Shown here: in pieces, positions 8,292 through 16,192 of the stretch | How positions within the stretch are numbered: the stretch's first letter is position 1 | Layout: the number at the start of each line of letters is the position of its first letter | Assembly: GCA_003478935.1 (NCBI GenBank) | Contig: QUFP01000043.1 | Coordinates: 1 to 28,203 of the forward strand | DNA: 28,203 bases | Direction: 5' to 3' | Source: Firmicutes bacterium AF25-13AC | Lineage (GTDB): Bacteria; Bacillota; Clostridia; Lachnospirales; Lachnospiraceae | Made by a program: the position numbers and the translations under genes | Notes under the pieces: generated by a model | What the model was told of the DNA's origin: nothing | Database searches by the model: none | What the model saw: only the letters and a program-made list of their open reading frames with translations

Positions 8292-9248
8292 ATGGCTGAG
8301 AGAGAAAAGCTGATTGAGGTCAAAGACCTGCAGATTAGTTTCGGAAAAGGACGAAAAAAGTTTGTAGCAGTTGACCATGTGAATTTTGATATTTATAAGG
8401 GAGAGACATTCTCCCTGGTAGGTGAGTCCGGTTCCGGAAAGACTACCATCGGCCGCGCTATTACCCGTATCAATCCTACTTCGGCCGGAGAGATCTACTT
8501 TAAGGGCAAGAAGATCAATGGAAAGATTTCAAAGGAGCTTGACCGCGAGGTTATTAAGAGCTGCCAGATGATTTTCCAGGATCCTATGGCATCCTTAAAT
8601 GAGCGTGCAAAGGTTGATTACATTGTATCCGAAGGTCTGTTAAACTTCCATATGTATAAGGATGAGGCAGATCGTGAGGCGAAGGTACAGAAGGCACTTC
8701 GAGAGGTTGGTCTTCTTCCAGAGTTTGCATCTCGTTTCCCACACGAGTTCTCTGGTGGACAAAGACAGCGTATCGGTATTGCAAGAGCCTTGATTATGGA
8801 GCCAGAGTTTGTTGTAGCTGATGAGCCGATTTCAGCGCTTGATGTTTCTATTCGTGCGCAGGTATTGAATTTGTTAAACCAGTTAAAGGCGTCAAGAGGA
8901 CTGACATATCTGTTTATTGCACATGACCTTTCTGTAGTACGTTTTATTTCAGACCGTATTGCTGTTATCTATAAAGGTCGTATTGTGGAGTTGGCAGAGG
9001 CAGAGGAATTATTCCATCATCCGCTGCATCCTTATACAAAGGCACTGCTTTCAGCAGTTCCGATTCCGGATCCAGAAATCGAGAAGAAGAAAAAGCTTTT
9101 GATTTACGATCCAACGCTTCATGATTATACGATCTCAAAGCCACAGTGGGTAGAGATTACTGAGGGCCATTTTGTATATGGTAATGAGCCGGAGCTTGAG
9201 AAATATCGTGCTGAGATTGAAGCAATCAACGCAGCAGAAAAAGCATAA
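8292..9248 (+). CDS. Opp/Dpp-type ABC ATPase, DppF/OppF class (operon 1)
   Basis: A 318-aa cytosolic ATPase with Walker A GESGSGKT (44-51), Q-loop within [17 protein letters not shown], signature SGGQR (154-158), Walker B FVVADEP (173-179) and switch histidine in IAHDLSVV. The C-terminal tail ends in the family-typical [20 protein letters not shown] block. Two in-frame ATGs exist (8286 and 8292). AGAGG at 8280-8284 is only one base from 8286 but seven from 8292, so 8292 is preferred. It is the second ATPase of the heterodimer with the DppD-type protein. Confidence 0.93.
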   Translation: MAEREKLIEVKDLQISFGKGRKKFVAVDHVNFDIYKGETFSLVGESGSGKTTIGRAITRINPTSAGEIYFKGKKINGKISKELDREVIKSCQMIFQDPMASLNERAKVDYIVSEGLLNFHMYKDEADREAKVQKALREVGLLPEFASRFPHEFSGGQRQRIGIARALIMEPEFVVADEPISALDVSIRAQVLNLLNQLKASRGLTYLFIAHDLSVVRFISDRIAVIYKGRIVELAEAEELFHHPLHPYTKALLSAVPIPDPEIEKKKKLLIYDPTLHDYTISKPQWVEITEGHFVYGNEPELEKYRAEIEAINAAEKA

Positions 9249-9268
9249 AGAAGAGGCGTGAGAAGAGC

Positions 9269-9703
9269 ATGAGATGGTTGAAAAAACAGTATCACCGCTA
9301 TATGATTCGCCCCATTGTGACAAAAACGATCACCAGAACATTAATTGGTCTGGTGATCGTCTTGCTATGGGATAAATACGTGAATGTAGAGCGGATAGGA
9401 GTGTCAAGGCTTGGCTTTGGACTGGGTGCAGTTGGAATTATTTTAATGGCTGGTGCATGGTTTTCCTATCTGCATCTGGATGGTTTAACACCTATTGATA
9501 CAGCGAAAAAAAAATTTGGTGTGAAAAATAAAAAGAAAAAAACAAAGCAAAGCATGGGCGGCGATATTGCAGACTACCTCGATGAGGAAATTGTGCCGTA
9601 TGAGGAGCTGGATGAATCTGAAAAGGCAGCATGTCAGATGGTAGCCTTTTTGATTTCTGGAATGATCCTTGTGATCGCTGGGATTGTCATCCCACTCTTT
9701 TAA
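9269..9703 (+). CDS. Small three-helix membrane protein closing transporter operon 1
   Basis: A 144-aa protein of unknown function. Predicted helices lie at about residues 20-35, 47-68 and 124-144. The loop between helices 2 and 3 is first very basic (KKKFGVKNKKKKTK) and then acidic (DYLDEEIVPYEELDESEK), so it is probably cytoplasmic. It follows the DppF-type gene by 20 bp and precedes the operon terminator, so it is co-transcribed with the transporter. A protein of similar size and topology sits at the same place in operon 2 (19431-19844), and weak resemblance around the end of helix 2 hints at common origin. An accessory or stability role for the transporter is a guess from position. Confidence 0.75.
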   Translation: MRWLKKQYHRYMIRPIVTKTITRTLIGLVIVLLWDKYVNVERIGVSRLGFGLGAVGIILMAGAWFSYLHLDGLTPIDTAKKKFGVKNKKKKTKQSMGGDIADYLDEEIVPYEELDESEKAACQMVAFLISGMILVIAGIVIPLF

Positions 9704-9711
9704 GAAGCCAT

Positions 9712-9741
9712 AAAAAGCAGGGCACATGCCTTGCTTTTTTT
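9712..9741 (+). terminator. Rho-independent terminator of transporter operon 1
   Basis: The stem AGCAGGGCA (9716-9724) pairs with TGCCTTGCT (9727-9735), nine pairs including one G-T, and is followed by a run of T (9735-9741). It stands directly after the small membrane protein gene. Confidence 0.85.
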
Positions 9742-9759
9742 CGTAAATAAGGGTATGAT
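9731..9759 (+). promoter_or_regulatory. Probable promoter of the alpha/beta hydrolase gene
   Basis: TTGCTT (9731-9736), a 17-bp spacer, TATGAT (9754-9759). The -35 box lies inside the 3' arm of the preceding terminator, so the two signals overlap. The -35 match is only moderate. Confidence 0.5.
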
Positions 9760-9795
9760 TGTAGAACAAAGATATCAGAGAAAGGATGGGATTCT

Positions 9796-10842
9796 ATGGC
9801 AAAATCAAAAAAAGGAAAAGCAGTCATTGCAGGAGTGGCAGCGGTAAGTGCAGCCAGTATTTTGACCGTGAGAGGTATTTTCCACAAGGTATTCGCCAGA
9901 CAGGAGAAGGAGGATGATGCAATCAGTCTGCGCTATAAGGACATGAGCGGAATGGTGAGAAAAAAAATTACAATCGTCTCTGGTTCCACTCATCTGACAG
10001 GATATTTATATGGAGAAGCATCTGCCAAAGGTCTCGTTGTTGTGTGCCATGGAATTGCAGGCGGCGGAGAAGATAACTTAAGCATGGTTAAATATATGCT
10101 GGATGATGGTTATCAAGTTTTTACATTTGATTATACGGGCGTGTATGAAAGTGAGGGAGCTTCATCTGTGGGCTTCTATCAGGCTGTGAAGGATTTGAAT
10201 GCAGTTTTGGGTTATATTGAGGCGTCTGCATCACTAAAGAATCTTCCAGTATTTTTATATGGTCATAGCTGGGGCGGTTATACAGCTGCGGCAGTGCTGA
10301 ATTTTAAGCATAATATTGCAGGTGTTATTACAATTTCAGGTTTTTCTAGTCCAATGGCAATTACGAAAGAGGCGGCAGGACGCATCATTCCAACACTGTT
10401 GGTAGATTTGCTGCTTCCATTTGCTGCACTTTATCAGCGCATTGTTTTTGGCAAGAATTATAATTTGTCTGCAATTGATGGAATCAATAGCTGTGACGTG
10501 CCAGTTCTAGTTATGCATGGCAAAGAAGATGAAGTGATTAGCTATGAGGGATCTTCTATTATCGCGCAGCGAAGCCATATTACAAATCCAAATGTTGAGT
10601 ACTATACTGAGACACGTCCGGGAAAGAGCAATCACATGGGAATTTTCTTCACAAAGGGCGGAACAGCTTATTATCTAGCCAAGAAGGAAGAATTAAAGAT
10701 GCTTCACGATTTGTATTATAACCGTGTTCCAGAAAAGGTGCTTTCAAAATGGTTTGCCCGCCTTGATAAAAAGCAGGCAAATGATCTGGATCCACTGTTT
10801 GTAAAGACAGTGCTTGATTTCCTTGATAAGAACTGCAAGTAA
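9796..10842 (+). CDS. Membrane-anchored alpha/beta hydrolase
   Basis: A 348-aa protein of the alpha/beta-hydrolase fold. A basic start and hydrophobic stretch (residues ~8-26) suggest a signal anchor. The core begins with an LTGYLYG strand, then an oxyanion-type HGIAGGG. The nucleophile elbow is GHSWGG, the catalytic acid is probably in HGKEDEV, and the histidine is in SNHMG, giving a complete Ser-Asp-His triad. Family members are esterases, lipases, acyltransferases or peptidases; the substrate cannot be told from sequence. It lies between two peptide transporters but has its own probable promoter, and a terminator precedes it, so it is likely a single-gene unit. The start is supported by AAAGGATGGG upstream. 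A peptide-related role would be speculation. Confidence 0.85.
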   Translation: MAKSKKGKAVIAGVAAVSAASILTVRGIFHKVFARQEKEDDAISLRYKDMSGMVRKKITIVSGSTHLTGYLYGEASAKGLVVVCHGIAGGGEDNLSMVKYMLDDGYQVFTFDYTGVYESEGASSVGFYQAVKDLNAVLGYIEASASLKNLPVFLYGHSWGGYTAAAVLNFKHNIAGVITISGFSSPMAITKEAAGRIIPTLLVDLLLPFAALYQRIVFGKNYNLSAIDGINSCDVPVLVMHGKEDEVISYEGSSIIAQRSHITNPNVEYYTETRPGKSNHMGIFFTKGGTAYYLAKKEELKMLHDLYYNRVPEKVLSKWFARLDKKQANDLDPLFVKTVLDFLDKNCK

Positions 10843-10885
10843 GCCATGGTGACAGGGACGGTGGCTCAAAATGTGTCCCTCTGGC
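10843..10885 (+). repeat. Short inverted-repeat element with GACAGGGAC / TGTCCCT arms
   Basis: Directly after the hydrolase stop codon, GCCA (10843-10846) pairs with TGGC (10882-10885), and AGGGAC (10854-10859) with GTCCCT (10875-10880). There is no T-run, so it is not a classic terminator. GACAGGGAC-type hairpins recur between genes in clostridia, in my recollection; a copy number cannot be given here. Confidence 0.45.
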
Positions 10886-10923
10886 AAGTTGACTAAGAAA
10901 GCTAAAGAAAATCAGCCCTAGCC

Positions 10924-10952
10924 TTGACAGTTTTTTTTAGGTCATATATAAT
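10924..10952 (+). promoter_or_regulatory. Perfect consensus sigma-A promoter of transporter operon 2
   Basis: TTGACA (10924-10929), exactly 17 bp, TATAAT (10947-10952). All twelve positions match consensus, predicting very strong transcription. The leader to ATG 11025 is about 65 nt and holds a small AGGTT/AACCT hairpin. Confidence 0.9.
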
Positions 10953-11024
10953 ATATATGATACTGATTTATCAGGTTCTAAATAAAACCTAACGGAACAT
11001 GAGAAGAAAATAGGAGGAATGAAT

Positions 11025-13517
11025 ATGAGAAAGGTAGCATTATCTTTGATGCTGGCTGCTTCTATGGCTGCAACTACACTTGGCAGCACTGCAGTTTTTG
11101 CATCAGACGCAACCACAACGGAGTCTGAGAGCTATACCTATCGCTATGCGTTAGCCGATTTCCCAACAAACTGGAGTCTGCATGACAATCAGACCCAGAC
11201 CGATTCTGAGCTGATGCAGTATCTGGAGGCTGGTTTCTACAGCTTCGATTTCAATGAGGATAGGGATGGTTATCAGATGGTTCCGCTTGTTGCAACAGGC
11301 GATCCAGAGGATGTAACTGCTGAGTATAAGGATCAGTATGGTTTAGACGGTGATGAGTCATTGGCATGGAAGATTACCATTCGTGATGATTTAAAGTGGG
11401 ATGACGGTACACCGATCGTTGCTTCTGATTTTGTAAAGTCCGCAGAACTTCTGTTAAACCCGAAGGCACAGCATCATCGCGCAGATATGCTTTACTCTGG
11501 AAATCTTGTATTAAAGAATGCAAAGAATTTCCTTTATGCAGGACAGCATGCATATGCTGAGACTTTTATCTCTTCTGAGATGGGTGAGGATGAGTACGTA
11601 GATCCATCTGCATTCGAGAAGAATGATGATGGTGTTTACATGGTAGACGGACATGATTTAGCACTCAGCTTAAGTGACTGTGCAACATGGGACTCTACCA
11701 CGGGACTTTCTGATTACTATGCAATGGAAGATTACAAGTCTGCATTTATGAAGGATGATGTTGATCTGTATGAGACTGTTTTAGCTGCAAATGCAAATGA
11801 TGACGGATATGTTCCAGTAACTGATGAGGTTGTTGAGGCATTACAGCACATCGTAGCAGTTCTTCATGGAAGCACCGATGTTGAGGATTATGCAGCACAG
11901 GCTGGCGACTATGCTTACAAAGAGTGGGAAGAGATGGTATATAAGGGTACAGAGTATCCAGAGATGTCAATCGATGAAGTTGGTATCTTTGCTCCGTCTG
12001 ATACTGAACTTGTTTTAGTCCTTGAAAAGCCATTAAAGGGCTTCTACTTAAAGTATTCACTGACAGATTCCTGGTTAGTAAAGGAAGATCTGTATAAGAG
12101 CTGCGAGTCTGAGAGCAATGGTGTTTACAACAATACCTACGGTACTTCTGCAGAGACAACTGCTTCCTTTGGACCTTACAAGCTGACATCTTATCAGGCA
12201 GATAAGGAGTACGTTCTGGATAAGAACGAGTACTACTTTGGCAATGTAGACGGTCAGTATCAGACTACAAGCATCGTTGTTAGCTGCGTAAAAGAGCCGT
12301 CAACAAGACTTGAGATGTTCTTAAGTGGTGAGCTTGACAGCTATGGCTTGACAAAGGATGATATCGAGACCTACGGTTCCAGCGATTACGCATATTATAC
12401 CGTTGGTGAGAGTACCTTCTTCATGGCAATGAATCCAGGTGTTGAGGGACTTGAGGCAGCACAGAAGGCTGCTGGCGAGAACATCAATAAGACAATCCTT
12501 AGCTTAAAGTCCTTCCGTGAGGCACTTTGCTATGCACTTGACCGTGATGCATTCAATGCAGCAGTTAACCCATTAAGCTCTGCTGCATTTGGTCTTTACT
12601 CAAACAGCATTATCTCTGATCCGGAAGAGGGTATTGCTTATCGTGATACTGAGGAAGCAAAGAATGTTTTAGCAAACTTCTGGGGTCTTTCTGATGATAT
12701 CGGTGAGGGATTGATGTATGAAACTGTTGATGAGGCAGTAGACAGCATCACAGGCTACAACTTAGAGATGGCTCAGGAGAGATTCAACGAGGCATATGAT
12801 GAGGCAATCGCAGCTGGTCTTATGGATGAGGATGATGTGGTTGAGATCAAGATTGGTCTTCCAAACAGCGAGAGCACCTTCTACAACAAGGGTAACGAGT
12901 TCCTTGTAAACTGCTACACTGAGGCAGTAAAGGGAACTTCTCTTGAGGGCAAGTTAACCTTTAGCGTAGATGATACACTTGGAAATGGCTTTAGTGATGC
13001 ACTTAGAAGCCAGCAGGTAGATCTTCTGTTTGGTGTAGGCTGGACAGGTGCTGCACTTGATCCGTACAGCTTAATGGAAGCTTATACATCAAGCGAGTAT
13101 CAGTATGACCCGTCATGGGATACAAAGTCTGCTGATATAGATATCACATTGGCAGATGGCGTTACCTACACGGCAACTGCATGGGATTGGACTCAGGCTA
13201 TGCTTGGTGAAGTTATTACCATTAAGGCTGAGGATGGTACCACAAAAGAGTTCTCTGCTGGTTCTGCAGATGACAACAGCGAAGATCGTTTTGAGGTATT
13301 AGTTGGACTGGAGAATGCAGTTCTTGGAAATTATGACCTGATTCCAATGTTCGATGACTGTACAGCTGCATTAAAGAGTATGAAGATTCAGTTTGCTACA
13401 GATGAGTATTACTACAGCATCGGCCGCGGTGGTGTTCAGTACATGACATACGACTACAGCGATGCTGAGTGGGATGCATTTGTATCTGAGCAGGGTGGAA
13501 AACTCAATTACAACTAA
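11025..13517 (+). CDS. Oversized extracellular peptide-binding protein, SBP family 5 (operon 2)
   Basis: An 830-aa substrate-binding protein, far longer than the roughly 500-640 residues usual for OppA/DppA proteins. Residues 1-27 form a signal peptide cleaved after VFA, with no lipobox cysteine. The family 5 fold is recognisable from WKITIRDDLKWDDGTPIVAS near residue 120 and SFREALCYALDRDAFNAAVN near residue 500. Extra sequence lies within the domains, including an acidic stretch around residues 180-310. The product is very acidic overall. AGGAGG (11012-11017) is one base from ATG 11019 but seven from ATG 11025, so 11025 is chosen. It is the first gene after a perfect promoter and is separated from its permeases by a strong terminator, which should give excess binding protein over channel. 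Ligand unknown. Confidence 0.9.
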   Translation: MRKVALSLMLAASMAATTLGSTAVFASDATTTESESYTYRYALADFPTNWSLHDNQTQTDSELMQYLEAGFYSFDFNEDRDGYQMVPLVATGDPEDVTAEYKDQYGLDGDESLAWKITIRDDLKWDDGTPIVASDFVKSAELLLNPKAQHHRADMLYSGNLVLKNAKNFLYAGQHAYAETFISSEMGEDEYVDPSAFEKNDDGVYMVDGHDLALSLSDCATWDSTTGLSDYYAMEDYKSAFMKDDVDLYETVLAANANDDGYVPVTDEVVEALQHIVAVLHGSTDVEDYAAQAGDYAYKEWEEMVYKGTEYPEMSIDEVGIFAPSDTELVLVLEKPLKGFYLKYSLTDSWLVKEDLYKSCESESNGVYNNTYGTSAETTASFGPYKLTSYQADKEYVLDKNEYYFGNVDGQYQTTSIVVSCVKEPSTRLEMFLSGELDSYGLTKDDIETYGSSDYAYYTVGESTFFMAMNPGVEGLEAAQKAAGENINKTILSLKSFREALCYALDRDAFNAAVNPLSSAAFGLYSNSIISDPEEGIAYRDTEEAKNVLANFWGLSDDIGEGLMYETVDEAVDSITGYNLEMAQERFNEAYDEAIAAGLMDEDDVVEIKIGLPNSESTFYNKGNEFLVNCYTEAVKGTSLEGKLTFSVDDTLGNGFSDALRSQQVDLLFGVGWTGAALDPYSLMEAYTSSEYQYDPSWDTKSADIDITLADGVTYTATAWDWTQAMLGEVITIKAEDGTTKEFSAGSADDNSEDRFEVLVGLENAVLGNYDLIPMFDDCTAALKSMKIQFATDEYYYSIGRGGVQYMTYDYSDAEWDAFVSEQGGKLNYN

Positions 13518-13583
13518 TGAAGCATTAAAATCGAGAAATCGAATAATAAGAAGTAATTATGTTGCGAAAAAGAGCAACACTTC

Positions 13584-13628
13584 GACAGGAAAGGGGGCGG
13601 CTTGCCGCCCCCTTCCTGTCAGTTTTTT
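13584..13628 (+). terminator. Very strong intercistronic hairpin between binding protein and permeases
   Basis: The left arm 13584-13601 pairs with 13604-13620, giving 17 pairs with one bulged A and a GGGGGCGGC/GCCGCCCCC core, followed by AGTTTTTT. A small GTTGC/GCAAC hairpin (13561-13578) precedes it. No obvious promoter is seen between it and the permease gene at 13690, so read-through probably feeds the rest of the operon. Confidence 0.92.
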
Positions 13629-13689
13629 GAAAAAAATTTTAAAAGCGTAAAACCGTAAAATTAAACATGAAAACAAACGGAGGACAACG

Positions 13690-14640
13690 ATGGTTAAGTA
13701 CGTACTAAAGCGTATCGCGCTGATGTTTTTTGTCTTCTTCACAATTCTGACAGTATGCTTTGTACTTGTAAAGCTGCTGCCGCTTGTGGATGCCAAGCAG
13801 TTTGGCAAGGACATGAATCTGATTCAGCAGCGAAGAGAAGCGTTAGGCTATAACAAGCCGATTCTGATACAGTATCTGATTTTCTTAAAACGAAGCGTAT
13901 TAGGTGGAGACTGGGGAATCAGTGAGGCGCTGTACCGCAGCCAGGATGTATGGAAGGTATTCACTTCCAAACTTCCAGCAACCATGATGGTAAACATCTA
14001 TTCCATGATTTTTGCAATTCCGAGCGGACTGCTGCTTGGTATTTTTGCTGCATTAAAGAAAAACAAGTGGCAGGATTATCTTATCTCTACACTTGTCATG
14101 GTATTTATTTCCGTTCCGTCTTATGTATATGCACTGTTAATCCAGTATTTGCTTTGCTATAAGCTTAAGTTGTTCCCACTGCAGATGAACAGTGGAACGA
14201 ACTATTTTTCACTGTCTATGTTCCGCTCAGTCATGCCGGCTGTGCTGGCACTGGCATTTGGAAGTATTGCCAGTCTGGCCAGATATGTGCGCGCCGAGCT
14301 TTCTGAGGTATTGACAAGTGATTTTATGTTGCTTGCGAGAACAAAAGGTTTGACTCGCTCACAGGCAACGATTCGCCATGCAATGAGAAATTCCATGGTT
14401 CCGGTATTCCCAATGATTTTGGGAGAGTTTGTCGGTATCTTAGGCGGATCTCTGATTATTGAGACGATCTTTGGTGTACCTGGTGTCGGCCAGCTGTATT
14501 TAAATTCTATTACAGCACGCGACTATAACTTCTTTATGTTGTTGTCTGCATTTTATACACTGATCGGACTTGTATCAGGACTAGTAGTTGATATCAGCTA
14601 CGGCTTTATCGATCCGAGAATTAGAATGGGGGAACGATAA
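13690..14640 (+). CDS. Opp/Dpp-type ABC permease, DppB/OppB class (operon 2)
   Basis: A 316-aa membrane subunit of normal family length and topology: a first helix at about residues 9-30, an extracytoplasmic region with GYNKPILIQYLIFLK, then five helices. The EAA loop is at about residues 210-240 (DFMLLARTKGLTRSQATIRH). The family-typical ETIFGVPGVGQLYLNSI and FIDPRIRMG end the protein. CGGAGG precedes ATG 13690. It is the only structural component of this operon that is not enlarged. Its partner is the long DppC-type permease that starts one base after its stop codon. Confidence 0.93.
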   Translation: MVKYVLKRIALMFFVFFTILTVCFVLVKLLPLVDAKQFGKDMNLIQQRREALGYNKPILIQYLIFLKRSVLGGDWGISEALYRSQDVWKVFTSKLPATMMVNIYSMIFAIPSGLLLGIFAALKKNKWQDYLISTLVMVFISVPSYVYALLIQYLLCYKLKLFPLQMNSGTNYFSLSMFRSVMPAVLALAFGSIASLARYVRAELSEVLTSDFMLLARTKGLTRSQATIRHAMRNSMVPVFPMILGEFVGILGGSLIIETIFGVPGVGQLYLNSITARDYNFFMLLSAFYTLIGLVSGLVVDISYGFIDPRIRMGER

Positions 14641-14641
14641 A

Positions 14642-16186
14642 ATGGCACGCAAAAATACAGATTATACAAATATCCCAAAAGAAAAATTTGAATTTTTTGA
14701 CCGCAGCGAAGCGATCCATGACAAGAAGCTTGAGACAAAGCCAGTTGGTTATTTCAAGGATGCTATGATGCGTTTTTGCCGCAATAAGAGTTCACTGACA
14801 GCAGCGGTTATCATTGCACTGCTTCTTGCATTTGCGCTTATTGTTCCGCTTGTGTCACACAACAATTATACAAAATCGAAGACTGATACAACGTATCTTC
14901 AGTATGGAAAGCTGCTTCCAAAGTCAAAGCTATTTTCATGGGCAGGCTGGGATGGTGCAAAGAGAGAAACAATCAGCAGTGATATGTATGCATATTATGA
15001 GGCAATGGAGACAGAGCGCGGAGTAAATGCGATTACAAAGGTCTATAAGGCTGATTATGAGGATTCCTCCAGCACATCAAACAGCACATTTTATGATGTA
15101 AGAGTAGATTCTTATTCCAAGATTGGTATGTTAAATCTGACGCTGACAAAAGCAGAGTATGAGGCTATTCAAGATTGGCAGGATGAAAATCAGATTCAGG
15201 TAATTTATCCGTCAGTTGACTCAAAGTCAATTCAGGCACCGAATTTGCGTTCAGATCCAAATATCTGGTATAAGTGTACGAATAAGGGTGCACCGAAGCT
15301 GGATAAGGATGGAAATATTACGCCTATTTATCTGACAAAGGGAAAAGACGGCGATTATCACAGTCTTCGTATTGCTGGAGATGATGGTTCATATCGCTAT
15401 GCGACAGTAACAGGTTCTTCAGCGTCAATGTCATTTAAGGTTCGTGTAGATTCTCTTAGCTATTTTCAGTATCGTTACGGCCATGAGCCGATATTCTTGT
15501 TCGGAACAAATGCTTACGGACAGGATATCCTGACAAGAATGGCTGAGGGTGCAAGATTTAGTCTTTTGTTTGCATTGATTATTTCTGCAATCAACTTGGC
15601 AATCGGTGCTGTTTACGGTGCAATCGAGGGCTTCTACGGCGGCGCAATCGATTTGATCATGGAGCGAATCTCCGATATCTTAAACGATGTTCCGTTTATC
15701 GTTGTCACCTCATTGTTCCAGCTGCATCTGGCAAGCAAGGTCGGCGTTGTGCCATCTTTGTTGTTTGCGTTTGTATTGACAGGTTGGATTGGTATGGCAA
15801 GCAAGACACGTATGCAGTTTTATCGTTATAAGAATCAGGAATATATTCTGGCTGCACGTACACTTGGCGCTAAGGATTCACGACTGATGTTTAAGCATAT
15901 TTTCCCAAATGCAATCGGAACATTAATTACTAGTGCTGTGCTTACGGTTCCGAGTGTTATCTACTCAGAGTCGAACATGACATATCTGGGAATTGTAAAT
16001 CTGGATTCTTCGAATATGACATCACTTGGTACCATGCTTTCACAGGGAACCTCGATGCTTACGACGTATCCGCACATTATTTTATTCCCGGCAATTTATA
16101 TTTCCCTGCTTATGATTTCCTTCAACCTGTTTGGAAACGGATTGCGGGATGCCTTTAACCCATCCCTGAGAGGAACGGAGGAGTAA
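14642..16186 (+). CDS. DppC-type ABC permease with a large extracytoplasmic insertion (operon 2)
   Basis: A 514-aa permease; typical DppC/OppC proteins have about 300 residues. Residues 1-50 are a cytoplasmic tail, helix 1 spans about 51-71, and the canonical marker FGTNAYGQDI appears only at 287-296. The intervening ~210 hydrophilic residues replace a segment of roughly 40 and should lie outside the membrane, facing the binding protein. From residue 300 on, the usual five helices, EAA loop (EYILAARTLGAKDSRLMFKH) and SNMTYLGIVNLD follow. The start at 14642 is chosen because GGGGGAAC lies eight bases before it; an upstream ATG at 14588 would overlap the preceding gene by 53 bp without a ribosome site. 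The inserted domain matches no family I can name. Confidence 0.9.
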   Translation: MARKNTDYTNIPKEKFEFFDRSEAIHDKKLETKPVGYFKDAMMRFCRNKSSLTAAVIIALLLAFALIVPLVSHNNYTKSKTDTTYLQYGKLLPKSKLFSWAGWDGAKRETISSDMYAYYEAMETERGVNAITKVYKADYEDSSSTSNSTFYDVRVDSYSKIGMLNLTLTKAEYEAIQDWQDENQIQVIYPSVDSKSIQAPNLRSDPNIWYKCTNKGAPKLDKDGNITPIYLTKGKDGDYHSLRIAGDDGSYRYATVTGSSASMSFKVRVDSLSYFQYRYGHEPIFLFGTNAYGQDILTRMAEGARFSLLFALIISAINLAIGAVYGAIEGFYGGAIDLIMERISDILNDVPFIVVTSLFQLHLASKVGVVPSLLFAFVLTGWIGMASKTRMQFYRYKNQEYILAARTLGAKDSRLMFKHIFPNAIGTLITSAVLTVPSVIYSESNMTYLGIVNLDSSNMTSLGTMLSQGTSMLTTYPHIILFPAIYISLLMISFNLFGNGLRDAFNPSLRGTEE

Positions 16187-16192
16187 TTTAGA

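Noticed and set aside
11746..12189. Minus-strand frame of 147 codons within the large binding protein gene
   Set aside because: It is antisense to a well-supported gene and rich in Gln, His and Ser as expected from a reversed biased strand; no family resemblance.
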